In this document: positions 28,917 through 37,891 of the stretch, one piece after another | Numbering within the stretch: the first letter of the stretch is position 1 | Layout: every line of letters begins with the position of its first letter | Assembly (NCBI RefSeq): GCF_011045195.1 | Contig: NZ_CP049199.1 | Coordinates: 992,001-1,056,000 of the forward strand | Direction: 5' to 3' | From: Caulobacter soli | GTDB lineage: Bacteria > Pseudomonadota > Alphaproteobacteria > Caulobacterales > Caulobacteraceae | DNA length: 64,000 bases | Made by a program: the position numbers and the translations under genes | Notes under the pieces: generated by a model | What the model was told of the DNA's origin: nothing | The model's database searches: none | What the model saw: the letters and a program-made list of their open reading frames with translations, nothing else

Positions 28917-29351
28917 ATGATCAAGTACGCTCTCGCCTGCGACCACGACCACGCCTTCGAAGGCTGGTTCGGCTCGTCGTCCGACTATGACGACCAGGCC
29001 GCGCGCGGCTTGCTGGACTGTCCGGTCTGCGGCTCCAAAGGCGTGCGCAAGCAGATCATGTCGCCCGCCGTGGCCGGCACCAAGGCGCAGAAGGCCGCGC
29101 CCGAGCCGAATGCGCAAATGCGCGAGATGATGATGACCGCCATGGGCGAGGTCCGCCGCCAGGTCGAGGAAAACTTCGACTATGTCGGCGACAGCTTCGC
29201 CAAGGAGGCGCGCGACATCCACGACGGCAAGTCCGAGGAACGCGGCATCTACGGCGAGGCCTCGCCCCAGGAGGTGAAAGCCCTCGTCGAGGACGGCATC
29301 AAGATCGCGCCGCTGCCGCCGGCGCCGCCGAAGAAGACGGAAGTGAACTGA
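28917..29351 (+). CDS. DUF1178 family protein
   Basis: A 144-residue protein that starts MIKYALACDHDHAFEGWF and has CPVCGSKGVRKQI near residue 37, the hallmarks of DUF1178. The Cys and His residues (ACDHDH, CPVC) suggest a small metal-binding head. The C-terminal half (residues 68-130) is helical and acidic with a Pro-rich end. It follows the nitrilase gene by 16 bp and is probably in the same transcript. Function of the family is unknown to me. Confidence 0.85.
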   Translation: MIKYALACDHDHAFEGWFGSSSDYDDQAARGLLDCPVCGSKGVRKQIMSPAVAGTKAQKAAPEPNAQMREMMMTAMGEVRRQVEENFDYVGDSFAKEARDIHDGKSEERGIYGEASPQEVKALVEDGIKIAPLPPAPPKKTEVN

Positions 29352-29471
29352 GGGCGGCCAGGACGGAGGCTCCCGACCGAGGGCTTCGGCGGATTTGACC
29401 TGGAACAACGCGTGACCCGACGCGGGGCGATTGTACTGTCCAGGACGCGTATCGCGCCGCAGGAGCCGTCC

Positions 29472-31679
29472 ATGGGCAACGCCGCCCCTTCCGCCCCCGA
29501 TGGCTCCCCCAATGGCTCCCATGTCGGCCACCACGGCCACGGTTCATCCACGACAGCGACGCCGGCTTCGGGCGCGATCTACACCTGTCCGATGCATCCC
29601 CAGGTCCGCCGGCCCGGCCCCGGCGCCTGTCCGATCTGCGGCATGGCTCTGGAACCGTTGATCGCCGCCGCCGACCCCGCTCCGAACCCCGAACTGCGCG
29701 ACATGACGCGGCGCTTCTGGATCGCTCTGGTCCTGGCCGCGCCGGTGTTCATCCTGGAGATGGGCGGGCACGTGGGGATGATGGCGGCGCACATGCCGCC
29801 CGCCGTCTCGAATTGGATCCAGCTGGTCTTGGCGACCCCCGTCGTCCTCGGTTGCGGCTGGCCGTTCTTCGAACGCGGCGCGCGGTCGCTGGTCACGCGC
29901 CAGCTCAACATGTTCACGCTGATCGCCATGGGGATCGGCGTGGCGTGGAGCTACAGCGTCGTGGCGGTCCTGGCGCCCCATCTGTTTCCGCCGGCCTTCC
30001 GTCGGCCCGACGGCTCGACGCCGATCTATTTCGAGGCGGCGGCCGTCATCACGGTGCTGGTCCTGCTGGGCCAGGTCCTGGAGTTGCGGGCCCGCGAGAA
30101 CACTTCCGGCGCCATCAGGGCCCTGCTCGACCTGTCGCCCAAGACCGCCCGCCGCGTGGTGGGCGAAGAGGATCGCGAGGTCCCCATTGAGGACATCCAG
30201 GTCGGTTTCGAACTGCGCGTCCGACCCGGCGAGAAGATTCCCGTCGATGGGCGCGTGCTGACGGGCGAGGCCTCGGTCGACGAGTCCCTGGTCACGGGCG
30301 AGTCGATGCCGGTCCACAAGACGCCGGGCGCCAAGGTGATCGGCGGGGCGCTGAACAGGACCGGTTCGTTCGTGATGGTCGCCGACAAGGTGGGGGCCGA
30401 CACGCTCCTGGCCCGGATCGTGGCCATGGTCGCCGAGGCCCAGCGCAGCCGCGCGCCGATCCAGCGCATGGCCGACCGCGTGTCCGGCTGGTTCGTCCCG
30501 GCCGTGATCCTGGCCGCCCTGGCGGCCTTCGTCGCCTGGGCGATCCTCGGGCCGCCACCGAGCCTGGCCTTCGCCCTGGTCGCGGCCGTTTCGGTGCTGA
30601 TCATCGCCTGTCCCTGCGCGCTGGGCCTGGCCACGCCGATCTCCATCATGGTGGGCGTGGGACGTGGGGCGCGAGCCGGGGTGCTGATCCGCAACGCCGA
30701 GGCGCTGGAACGCTTCGAGAAGATCGACACCCTGGTGGTCGACAAGACGGGCACCCTGACCGAAGGCCGTCCGTCGGTGACCGCCGTGCGCCCATCGGAA
30801 GGCTTTACGGAGGACGAGATCCTGCGCCTGGCCGCCAGTCTCGAACGGGCCAGCGAACACCCCTTGGCCGACGCCATCGTGCGAGCGGCCGCCGAGCGGG
30901 GACTGACCTTGTCGCAGCCGGAGGCGTTCGACTCGCCCCTCGGAAAGGGCGTGATCGGCACGGTCGACGGGCGGGCCTTGATCGTGGGCTCGGCGCGGTT
31001 CCTCCAGGAACGAGGCGTCATGGCCGACGGCCTGGCGGTCGAGGCCGAGGGGCTGCGCCGGAACGGCGCGACCGCGATCTATGTCGCCGTCGACGAGACG
31101 GTCGCCGGCGTGCTGGCCATCGCCGATCCCGTCAAGCCGACGACGCGGCGCGCGGTCGAGGCCCTGAAGGCGGATGGCGTGCGCGTGGTCATGCTGACGG
31201 GGGACAACCGGACGACCGCGCTGGCCGTCGCGCGAAGCCTGGGCATCGACGAGGTGGAGGCCGATGTGCTGCCCGACGAAAAGGCGGCCGCCGTGCGGCG
31301 TCTGCGCGAGGCGGGCCGCAAGGTCGCCATGGCCGGCGATGGCGTCAACGACGCTCCGGCCCTGGCCGCCGCCGAGGTCGGGATCGCCATGGGCGCGGGC
31401 TCGGACGTGGCGATCGAGAGCGCGGGCGTCACCCTGCTGCATGGCGATCTGGAGGGGCTGGTGAAGGCGCGCCGTCTTTCGCGGGCGGTGATGGGCAATA
31501 TCCGCCAGAATCTGTTCTTCGCCTTCGCCTATAATGTCGCGGGCCTGCCGATCGCGGCGGGCGCGCTCTATCCGGTGTTCGGGTGGCTGCTGTCGCCGCC
31601 CGTCGCCGCCGCGGCCATGGCCCTGTCGTCCGTCAGCGTGGTCGGCAACGCCCTGCGTCTGCGGGCGATCCGTCTCTGA
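29472..31679 (+). CDS. heavy-metal P-type ATPase, Cu(I)/Ag type, with N-terminal HMBD
   Basis: A 735-residue P1B-ATPase that should export monovalent copper or silver across the inner membrane. Instead of ferredoxin-like HMA domains, the N terminus has a His-rich stretch and the heavy-metal binding motif YTCPMHPQV...[12 protein letters not shown] (residues 37-62). The transport motif CPC is at 380-382 and the phosphorylated Asp424 lies in DKTGTLT. The HP motif has His463 and the hinge is [10 protein letters not shown]. Eight membrane helices fit the class. The ATG at 29472 follows an AGGAG site at 29461. No copper chaperone or CueR-type regulator is adjacent. Confidence 0.92.
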   Translation: MGNAAPSAPDGSPNGSHVGHHGHGSSTTATPASGAIYTCPMHPQVRRPGPGACPICGMALEPLIAAADPAPNPELRDMTRRFWIALVLAAPVFILEMGGHVGMMAAHMPPAVSNWIQLVLATPVVLGCGWPFFERGARSLVTRQLNMFTLIAMGIGVAWSYSVVAVLAPHLFPPAFRRPDGSTPIYFEAAAVITVLVLLGQVLELRARENTSGAIRALLDLSPKTARRVVGEEDREVPIEDIQVGFELRVRPGEKIPVDGRVLTGEASVDESLVTGESMPVHKTPGAKVIGGALNRTGSFVMVADKVGADTLLARIVAMVAEAQRSRAPIQRMADRVSGWFVPAVILAALAAFVAWAILGPPPSLAFALVAAVSVLIIACPCALGLATPISIMVGVGRGARAGVLIRNAEALERFEKIDTLVVDKTGTLTEGRPSVTAVRPSEGFTEDEILRLAASLERASEHPLADAIVRAAAERGLTLSQPEAFDSPLGKGVIGTVDGRALIVGSARFLQERGVMADGLAVEAEGLRRNGATAIYVAVDETVAGVLAIADPVKPTTRRAVEALKADGVRVVMLTGDNRTTALAVARSLGIDEVEADVLPDEKAAAVRRLREAGRKVAMAGDGVNDAPALAAAEVGIAMGAGSDVAIESAGVTLLHGDLEGLVKARRLSRAVMGNIRQNLFFAFAYNVAGLPIAAGALYPVFGWLLSPPVAAAAMALSSVSVVGNALRLRAIRL

Positions 31680-31694
31680 CGGCTATCGGACACG

Positions 31695-31724
31695 AAAAAG
31701 GGCGCCGAGAAGCTCGGCGCCCTT
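31695..31724. terminator. bidirectional terminator between P-ATPase and glycine-zipper gene
   Basis: A 12-bp perfect stem (AAGGGCGCCGAG / CTCGGCGCCCTT) around a 3-base loop lies between convergent genes. An A-run on the left acts as a T-run for the minus strand. Confidence 0.75.
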
Positions 31725-31746
31725 CCGGTTTCAGGGCCGTGAGACC

Positions 31747-32061
31747 CTAGTAGCGACGGTATTCGTAGTGGCAGTTGTCGTTTTTGGACCGCTTCTTGGC
31801 GATCTGGTTGCCGGCGACGGCGCCCAGGGCGCCGCCGATCAGGGCGCCTTCGGTCTTGTTGCCATGGCCCGCGACCACGGCGCCCAAGGTGCCGCCGCCC
31901 AGGGCGCCGACGACGGTGCCCTTGTTGCGAGCGCTCTTGGTGCTCTTGCAGACCCAGACCTTGTGGGTGCGGGACTGGGCTTCGGCGGCGGTCACCGCCA
32001 CGGTGGAGGCCGTGAAGCCCAGGGCGACGACGACGGCGAGAGTCTTGAGGTGGGCGCGCAT
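31747..32061 (-). CDS. secreted glycine-zipper (2TM) protein, 104 aa
   Basis: A small envelope protein. An N-terminal signal peptide (residues 1-28, ending in AEA) precedes a glycine-zipper region (residues 45-80), with the repeated pattern GALGGGTLGAVVAGHG and GALIGGALGAVAG. The tail is basic. One Cys precedes the zipper and one follows it. Glycine-zipper proteins of this type sit in the outer membrane or periplasm and can form pore-like or structural assemblies. The start at 32061 is set by the signal peptide. It is preceded by a TTCA-N7-TTCA promoter motif also found before the gene at 37892. Confidence 0.8.
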   Translation of the reverse strand: MRAHLKTLAVVVALGFTASTVAVTAAEAQSRTHKVWVCKSTKSARNKGTVVGALGGGTLGAVVAGHGNKTEGALIGGALGAVAGNQIAKKRSKNDNCHYEYRRY

Positions 32062-32131
32062 GGCGAGCTCCGTTCTTGGTTTGTGATCCTTGAACGCTAT
32101 CAACGCTCAAGCTCGGAATGGGTTCGATCAG

Positions 32132-32162
32132 TGTCGACTTTCCGACCTGAACCGGAGATGAA
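32132..32162 (-). promoter_or_regulatory. direct-repeat promoter motif, copy 1
   Basis: Read on the minus strand this is TTCA-N7-TTCA (32162 to 32148), then CGGAAA and CGACA, about 87 bases before the start of the 31747-32061 gene. The same arrangement lies at 37801-37831. A direct repeat with roughly one helical turn spacing suits an OmpR-type response regulator. This is inference from two sites. Confidence 0.45.
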
Positions 32163-32210
32163 GCGGTTCCGACCCCGCCGTTCATCCCGGTTCAAGGCCT
32201 CGGGCGGACG

Positions 32211-33248
32211 CTAGCCCTGGACGCGATAGCGGCCGGCGCTGTCGGGGCAGACGCGGACGTAGCGGGTCTCGACGCGGCCGTTGTAGTCGGTGTCGGCCGG
32301 GGCCAGGCGGCAACGCTTGGAATAGTTGCTGTAGGCCGTGCTGGAGCTGGCGCGATAGCGGCTGCTCTCGCGATAGGCGGTGGTGTCGTCATAGGTCCAG
32401 TACTGGCCGCTGGCGTCGCAGCGGCTCTTGGCCGAGGCGTTGCCGATGCTGGCGCCGACGCCGGCTCCGACCAGGGCGCCCAGCACCGTGCCTTCAGGCT
32501 TGGCGTTGCGAGCGGCCAGGTTCGAGCCGGCCACGGCCCCGACCAGGGCCCCGATCACGCCGCCGGCGGTGGCGTTCTTCTTGGCGTCGATGCGGCAGGG
32601 CTCGTTGTACGAGACGTCGTCGCCATAGCTGCCGGCATAGGGCGCGCCGTAGCGGGTGGCGGAATCGGGATAGCGGCGGTCGTACGAGCCCGACCCGTAG
32701 CGGCGATCGTAGTCAGCGCGGGCGCGGTCATATTCGGCGCGGTCGCGGTCATACTGGGCACGCTGGCTCAGATAGTCGCTGCTGCTGGAGCTGTAGACCT
32801 GGCCGCTGGTGCTGAAGCGCCGGGCCTGATCGGGATAGCGGCGGTCATAGGCGCCGTAGCCGTTGCGACGATCGTAGTCGCTGCGGGTGTCTTCATAGAC
32901 CTGGCGGTCGTGGTCGAAGGTCGCCTGCTCGCTGTAGTAGGCCGAGCTGTTGGAATAGTTGGGGTTGTCGAACCGCGTGGCGTATTCCGGATAGCGGCGG
33001 TCATAGGCGCCCGAACCGTAGCGGCGGTCGTAATCGGCGCGGGCGCGCTCGTACTTGGCGCGATCGGCCGCATAGGCGTCCTGCTGGGCGTTGTAGGCCG
33101 CCGAGCGTTCGTTATAGGCGGCGCGCTGGCCGTTGTAGGTGTCCAGGCGCTGTTGGTAGGCGGCGTCCGCCGACTGGGCGAAAGCAGGCGCGACGGCGCC
33201 AAGGGCGACAGCCGAGGCCATCAGCCACGCAGTGGTCTTGGAAGTCAT
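32211..33248 (-). CDS. secreted Tyr-heptad repeat and glycine-zipper protein, 345 aa
   Basis: After a signal peptide (residues 1-25, ending in AFA) comes a repeated region. Six or more 7-residue units each end in Tyr (for example NGQRAAY, NERSAAY, NAQQDAY), followed by the unit DRRYGSGAYDRRYP. This module recurs three times, near residues 30-90, 105-140 and 155-200. Two glycine-zipper segments follow (GGVIGALVGAVAG and GTVLGALVGAGVGASIG, near 230-265). The C-terminal 75 residues contain four Cys positions. It is probably an envelope protein with a coiled-coil stalk. I know no named family for the whole protein. Confidence 0.8.
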   Translation of the reverse strand: MTSKTTAWLMASAVALGAVAPAFAQSADAAYQQRLDTYNGQRAAYNERSAAYNAQQDAYAADRAKYERARADYDRRYGSGAYDRRYPEYATRFDNPNYSNSSAYYSEQATFDHDRQVYEDTRSDYDRRNGYGAYDRRYPDQARRFSTSGQVYSSSSSDYLSQRAQYDRDRAEYDRARADYDRRYGSGSYDRRYPDSATRYGAPYAGSYGDDVSYNEPCRIDAKKNATAGGVIGALVGAVAGSNLAARNAKPEGTVLGALVGAGVGASIGNASAKSRCDASGQYWTYDDTTAYRESSRYRASSSTAYSNYSKRCRLAPADTDYNGRVETRYVRVCPDSAGRYRVQG

Positions 33249-33386
33249 GATAGCTCTCCGTTCCGACGAACGGATCGACGTCGGCCCCCGATAACGGCCG
33301 CCAATCCTTGATAAGGTGTCCCTGGCCAATAGAAGGCGCGGCGGCGGTACAGGTTCCGTCAGGCGGTCGGCGAGACGGGCAGGGGC

Positions 33387-33770
33387 TCAGTCGGAAAGCC
33401 ATTCCACGTCGAAGCGTCGGCCATTCCACAGCGCCACGGCTTCGGTGGTTTCCGCGTTGCCGAAGGTCAGGTCGCCAGCCTTCACCGTGACCCAGGAGCG
33501 CGGACACGGGGTGGCGTCGCGGCCCAAGCCTTTGCTGCACGCGGTCTGAAACCGACCAGCTCGCGCCGCCGCGACAAAGGGGTAGGGCGGCTTACTCCTG
33601 CCCAAATCCCAGACCGTAGCCGGTTTGCGGGGATCCGCGCCCCGTATCACCCGCAGCACGTACCGGTCACCCGCGTGGACGATCCGCGCCGTGTCGGGGC
33701 GGCCGTCGTGATCGAAATCGCCCTTCAAAGGCGTGAAGGCCGCGGCGGCGGCCAGCAGCAAGGCGATCAT
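33387..33770 (-). CDS. secreted protein with EF-hand/VCBS-like repeat, 127 aa
   Basis: A short signal peptide (MIALLLAAAAAFTPLKG) precedes the Ca-binding-like loop DFDHDGRPDTARI (about residues 18-30), as found in VCBS/FG-GAP repeats. The rest is a beta-rich domain with two Cys residues (about 77 and 87) that could form a disulfide. Function is unknown. It lies 8 bp after ubiG on the same strand and may be co-transcribed with it, although a functional link is not evident. Confidence 0.7.
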   Translation of the reverse strand: MIALLLAAAAAFTPLKGDFDHDGRPDTARIVHAGDRYVLRVIRGADPRKPATVWDLGRSKPPYPFVAAARAGRFQTACSKGLGRDATPCPRSWVTVKAGDLTFGNAETTEAVALWNGRRFDVEWLSD

Positions 33771-33777
33771 GCGAACC

Positions 33778-34554
33778 TCAGTCCTTCGTCACCGTCATCA
33801 TGTAGTTGATGTCGCAGTCGGCCGAGCGGCTCCAGCGGCCGGTCAGGGGGTTGTAGGCCACGCCGAACGGGCCCTGGACGTCCACCGGTTCGCCCGCGAG
33901 GAAGGCGCGCAGCTCGTCGGGTTTCAGGAACTGCTTCCACTCGTGGGTGCCGGGCGGCACCCAGCGCAACACGTATTCGGCCCCGATCTTGGCCAGGGCA
34001 AGGGCCTTGAGCGTGCGGTTCAGGGTGGCCACGATCATCAGGCCGCCGGGCTTGAGCAGCCTGGCGCAGGTGCGCAGGAACTCGCCCGGATCGGCCACGT
34101 GCTCGATGACCTCCATGGTCAGCACCACGTCGAACGGCCTCGCGCCCTCGGCCAGCAGCTGTTCGGCGGTGGCCGGGCGGTAGCCGATCTCCAGGCCCTG
34201 TTCCGAGGCGTGGGCGGCGGCGGTCTTGATGTTGTTTTCCGAGGCGTCGACGGCCGTGACCGTGAAGCCCAGCCGCGCCATCGGCTCGCTGAGCAGGCCG
34301 CCGCCGCAGCCGATGTCCAGCAGGGTCAGGCCCTCGAACGGCGCGCGGGCGTTGCCGTCGCGCTCGAACCGCGCCAGGGCCTGCTCGCGGATGAAGCCCA
34401 GCCGGCAGGGGTTGAACACATGCAGCGGCGCGAACTTGCCGCGCGGGTCCCACCATTCGGCGGCGATGGCCGAGAACCGCGCCACGTCGGCGGGATCGAT
34501 GCTCCACGAGGGCGTATTTCCAGCGGAGGGGGGCGCTTCGGCGGACTGGCTCAT
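33778..34554 (-). CDS. ubiG: ubiquinone biosynthesis O-methyltransferase UbiG
   Basis: A 258-residue SAM-dependent methyltransferase that carries out both O-methylations in ubiquinone synthesis. Motif I is [19 protein letters not shown]. The UbiG-specific N-terminal segment [23 protein letters not shown] and the C-terminal [17 protein letters not shown] are both present. The start at 34554 (MSQSAEAP) precedes the family domain; an ATG nine bases upstream is also possible. It is divergent from lysC with 181 bp between, and lies downstream of an accessory islet that seems to have been inserted between it and DUF1178. Confidence 0.93.
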   Translation of the reverse strand: MSQSAEAPPSAGNTPSWSIDPADVARFSAIAAEWWDPRGKFAPLHVFNPCRLGFIREQALARFERDGNARAPFEGLTLLDIGCGGGLLSEPMARLGFTVTAVDASENNIKTAAAHASEQGLEIGYRPATAEQLLAEGARPFDVVLTMEVIEHVADPGEFLRTCARLLKPGGLMIVATLNRTLKALALAKIGAEYVLRWVPPGTHEWKQFLKPDELRAFLAGEPVDVQGPFGVAYNPLTGRWSRSADCDINYMMTVTKD

Positions 34555-34735
34555 GACCTTCATGTAGCAACGACAGGACAACCGGCACAGGGCGCGGCGC
34601 CACACTCGACGAAAAAGACACGCCCGCGACATTGCCGTTGCGCCTGCGCGCCGCTAGAAGACCGCGGCTTGCGCGGCCAGCGCGGTTCGTCCGGCCTCGG
34701 CGCAAGAATTGACCTTAGGTTTCGAGGGGTAGCGT

Positions 34736-35983
34736 GTGTCACGTCTGGTGATGAAGTTCGGCGGCACCTCGGTGGCCGACCTGGAGCGCATCCGCCGGGT
34801 GGCGCGCCTGGTCGCGGCCGAAGTGGCGACCGGCAAGCAGGTGGCGGTGGTGGTCTCGGCCATGTCGGGCAAGACCAATGAGCTGGTGGCCTGGACCGAC
34901 GGCTCGGGCCGCGCGGCGGCGGGTCTGCCGGAGTCGGACGACGAGTACGACGCCGTCGTGGCGTCGGGTGAACAGGTCACGGCCGGCCTGCTGGCCATGA
35001 CCCTGCGCAACATGGGCCACGACGCCCGCTCGTTCCTGGGCTGGCAGGTGCCGATCCTGACCGACAACGCCCACGGCCGCGCCCGTATCGAAGACATCCC
35101 GCCGGCCAATCTGGAGGCCTGTTTCGCGGCCGGCCAGATCGCCGTGATCGCCGGCTTCCAGGGCGTGACCAGCGATCAGCGCATCACCACCCTGGGCCGG
35201 GGCGGCTCGGACACCAGCGCCGTGGCCATCGCCGCCGCGGTGAAGGGCGCCTGCGACATCTATACCGACGTCGACGGCGTCTACACGACCGATCCCCGCA
35301 TCGAGAAGAAGGCCCGCAAGCTGGCCAAGATCTCGTACGAGGAAATGCTGGAAATGGCCTCGCTGGGGGCCAAGGTGCTGCAGACCCGCTCGGTCGAGAT
35401 GGCCATGGCCCATCGCGTCCCGGTGCGGGTGCTGTCGAGTTTCGTCGAGCCGGGCGAAGCCCCGGGCCAAGGTACGATCGTCTGCGACGAGGAAGAAATC
35501 ATGGAAAAGCGCATCGTCTCGGGCGTCGCCTATAGCCGCGACGAGGCCAAGATCACCCTGCTGGGCCTGCCCGACCATCCGGGCGTGTCGTCGCAGATCT
35601 TCGGCCGCCTGGCCGACGCCAATGTGAACGTCGACATGATTGTGCAGTCGCGCGCCCGCAGCGCCGACACCGCCAACATGGAGTTCACGGTCGGCAAGCG
35701 CGACGCCGCCCGCGCCGTCGAGATCGTCCGCGCCGCCCAGAAGGAAATCGGCTTCGAAGACGTCGCCGTCGACGAGGACGTCTCCAAGGTGTCGGTGATC
35801 GGCGTGGGCATGCGTTCGCACGCCGGCGTCGCCCAGTCGATGTTCGCGGCCCTGGCCGAGAAGAACATCAACATCCAGGTCATCTCGACCTCGGAGATCA
35901 AGATCTCGGTCCTGATCGACGCGGCCTACACCGAACTGGCCGTGCGGGCGCTGCACGCGGCTTACGGGCTGGACCAACTCTAG
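34736..35983 (+). CDS. lysC: aspartate kinase
   Basis: A 415-residue aspartokinase, the first step of the lysine, threonine and methionine pathways, located in the cytoplasm. The kinase domain starts VMKFGGTSVADLERI and contains TTLGRGGSDTSAVA and DIYTDVDGVYTTDPR. Two ACT domains follow from about residue 265 and end with VISTSEIKISVLID, the allosteric region for lysine and threonine. The start is GTG at 34736 (SRLVMKFGG). The gene ends before a small hairpin at 36010-36035. Confidence 0.97.
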   Translation: MSRLVMKFGGTSVADLERIRRVARLVAAEVATGKQVAVVVSAMSGKTNELVAWTDGSGRAAAGLPESDDEYDAVVASGEQVTAGLLAMTLRNMGHDARSFLGWQVPILTDNAHGRARIEDIPPANLEACFAAGQIAVIAGFQGVTSDQRITTLGRGGSDTSAVAIAAAVKGACDIYTDVDGVYTTDPRIEKKARKLAKISYEEMLEMASLGAKVLQTRSVEMAMAHRVPVRVLSSFVEPGEAPGQGTIVCDEEEIMEKRIVSGVAYSRDEAKITLLGLPDHPGVSSQIFGRLADANVNVDMIVQSRARSADTANMEFTVGKRDAARAVEIVRAAQKEIGFEDVAVDEDVSKVSVIGVGMRSHAGVAQSMFAALAEKNINIQVISTSEIKISVLIDAAYTELAVRALHAAYGLDQL

Positions 35984-36009
35984 AATCCGCTTACGCGGCG
36001 CTCTCGATT

Positions 36010-36035
36010 GGGGACACGCCCATGTGCGTGTCCCC
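36010..36035. terminator. lysC downstream hairpin
   Basis: GGGGACACGC and GCGTGTCCCC form a 10-bp stem around CCATGT. A nearly identical perfect palindrome lies at 51336-51361. There is no T-run, so it may be a Rho-linked or processing signal rather than an intrinsic terminator. Confidence 0.5.
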
Positions 36036-36116
36036 GTCCCGCGCACGAACGCGACATATTTGCCGAAACGTCGCGTTCTGACGGTATGAAGGGCCGAATC
36101 CCTTCCAGGAGCCTCC

Positions 36117-36578
36117 ATGTCGGTCTTCCATTTCGATCCCGAGAAGAAGTCCGTCACCTTCCAGGGCGATGCGGGCCTGGATCTGCTGTACGATCTGCTG
36201 CTGCGCGCCAAGTTCGGCGACGGCTACGAGAAGCCCCTGCTGGTCAGCCCGTGGCTGGCGGCCCTGCTCAAGCAGCTGGACGTGTTCCTGCCCGACGACG
36301 GCCAGTGGTTCCCCGAGCAACCCGGCCGGCCGATCTTCGACGAGGACGACCTGCTGGCCATGGGCGACGCGGTGATCGAGGAAGGTCACACCGTCGGCTG
36401 GTGGACCATGACCGAGCCGGAAAAGCGCGCCTACCTCCGCGAGGTGATCGCCGCGCCCCACCCGCTGACCGACGCCGAGGTCGAATTCATCGAGCGCGAC
36501 ATCGACGGCGCGGTCGAGCAGGCCAAGCAGCTGGTGGAAGCGATCAGCGAGCCCCTGGCCCTGCCGGGCCACGGCTAG
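36117..36578 (+). CDS. conserved hypothetical protein, 153 aa
   Basis: An acidic soluble protein starting at an ATG with a strong AGGAG site at 36107. It is mostly helical with several Trp and Phe residues. Notable stretches are FHFDPEKKSVTFQGD at the N terminus and DGQWFPEQPGRPIFDEDDLLAMGD in the middle. No signal peptide, membrane helix or catalytic motif is seen. I do not recognise the family. It stands alone between lysC and a 127-bp repeat. Confidence 0.75.
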   Translation: MSVFHFDPEKKSVTFQGDAGLDLLYDLLLRAKFGDGYEKPLLVSPWLAALLKQLDVFLPDDGQWFPEQPGRPIFDEDDLLAMGDAVIEEGHTVGWWTMTEPEKRAYLREVIAAPHPLTDAEVEFIERDIDGAVEQAKQLVEAISEPLALPGHG

Positions 36579-36615
36579 GCGCGGGCCTTTTAGAGGGCCC
36601 CCGCTAAATTTATCT

Positions 36616-36742
36616 CCGCTCATCCCGGCGAATGCCGGGACCCAGATCCCACGGCGATGCGGATGATTGGATGAGCGCTGAACTTATGGAACTCGCCTCA
36701 AAGCCATTCCATCTGGGTCCCGGCATTCGCCGGGATGAGCGG
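36616..36742. repeat. 127-bp palindromic element, type C copy 1
   Basis: The ends are CCGCTCATCCCGGCGAATGC and its inverse, forming a terminal stem of about 30 bp followed by a variable loop. A second copy of the same length is at 50650-50776. Arm bases differ between copies in a paired way (AATGCC/GGCATT here). Confidence 0.85.
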
Positions 36743-36793
36743 AGTTGGGGTCTTTACGATGTCAGCCAGGCCTACCTCTGCTAACTCCACAAT

Positions 36794-37744
36794 ATGAGCC
36801 AGCAGCAGCGTCTCCTGATCGGACTTCTGTGCGGCCTCGTCGCGGGGGCGTTCTGGGGCGGGGTGTTTCTGGCGCCCAAGCTGCTGGCCGCCTTCACGCC
36901 GCTGCAGATGACCGCTGGGCGCTATCTCTGCTACGGCCTGGCCTCGGCGGCCCTGCTGGCCCCCAGCGCGCGCCGGGTGCTGGGGCGACTGACCCCGGCC
37001 GACTGGCGTGACCTGGCGGGGCTGAGCCTGCTGGGCAATATCGTCTACTACGTCTGCCTGGCGATCTCGGTGCAGATCGCCGGCGTCGCCCCGGCTTCGC
37101 TGATCATCGGCCTGTTGCCCGTGACCATCACCCTGGTCGGCGCCAAACCCGGCGAGGGCGTGGCGCTGCGCCGCCTGGCCGCGCCGCTGCTGCTGGTCGG
37201 GGCGGGCGTGGTCTGCATCAATGTCGCCGCCTTCCAGACGGCCGGCGGGGTCGATGTCGGACGGCTGGTCCTGGGTCTGCTGGCGGCGGTCGGGGCGCTG
37301 GCGGTGTGGACGGTCTACGCCGTCTGGAACGCCCGCCGCCTGGCCGGCACGCCTCGCTTCAACAGCCACGAATGGTCGCTGCTGACCGGCGTGGTCACCG
37401 GCCTGCTGTCGCTGTTGCTGGTCGTTCCCGCGTTTTGGCCGGCCTTCCTGGGCGGCGCGCCGCATCTCGCCAACGCCTGGCTGCTGTTCTGGGCCGTCAG
37501 CCTGGCCGTGGCCCTGGGGGCCTCGGTGATCGGCAACGGCCTGTGGAACGCCGCCAGCCGGCTGCTGCCGCTGAGCCTGTCGGGTCAGCTGATCGTCTTC
37601 GAGACTCTGTTCGCCCTGCTCTACGGCTTCCTGCACGACGCCCGCTGGCCGCTGCCCCTGGAGGCCGCCGCCATCGTGCTGATGCTGGCCGGGGTGCTGT
37701 GGTCGGTGCACCTGCATCGGCCGGACGAGCGCGGCGCGCACTGA
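36794..37744 (+). CDS. EamA/DMT-superfamily transporter
   Basis: A 316-residue inner-membrane protein with about ten predicted helices in two EamA halves (roughly residues 8-145 and 165-305). Helix 1 begins LLCGLVAGAFWGGVF, typical of drug/metabolite transporters. Members export amino acids, nucleosides or other metabolites; the substrate here is unknown. It is monocistronic, with the repeat element upstream and a 147-bp gap downstream. Confidence 0.85.
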   Translation: MSQQQRLLIGLLCGLVAGAFWGGVFLAPKLLAAFTPLQMTAGRYLCYGLASAALLAPSARRVLGRLTPADWRDLAGLSLLGNIVYYVCLAISVQIAGVAPASLIIGLLPVTITLVGAKPGEGVALRRLAAPLLLVGAGVVCINVAAFQTAGGVDVGRLVLGLLAAVGALAVWTVYAVWNARRLAGTPRFNSHEWSLLTGVVTGLLSLLLVVPAFWPAFLGGAPHLANAWLLFWAVSLAVALGASVIGNGLWNAASRLLPLSLSGQLIVFETLFALLYGFLHDARWPLPLEAAAIVLMLAGVLWSVHLHRPDERGAH

Positions 37745-37800
37745 CGGGGGCAGGCACGGCAATCGTCGTTTCAAACATGACTGTAACCTGAACATCACCG

Positions 37801-37831
37801 TTCAGATCGGGTTCAAGGCGGGAATGCGACA
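37801..37831 (+). promoter_or_regulatory. direct-repeat promoter motif, copy 2
   Basis: TTCA (37801-37804), seven bases, TTCA (37812-37815), then GGCGGGAATGCGACA. It overlaps an inverted repeat CTGAAC-N6-GTTCAG at 37788-37805. It lies about 77 bases before the glycine-zipper gene at 37892, and the same architecture precedes the gene ending at 31747. Confidence 0.45.
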
Positions 37832-37891
37832 AAGGCTTCAACAGCGCCGAACCGGACTTCTTCCGGCCTGACGCTCTCAAGGAGCACCGCC

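Noticed and set aside
29352..29471. CueR-type operator before the P-ATPase
   Set aside because: TTGACC is present at 29395, but no dyad with MerR-type 19-20 bp spacing could be recognised.
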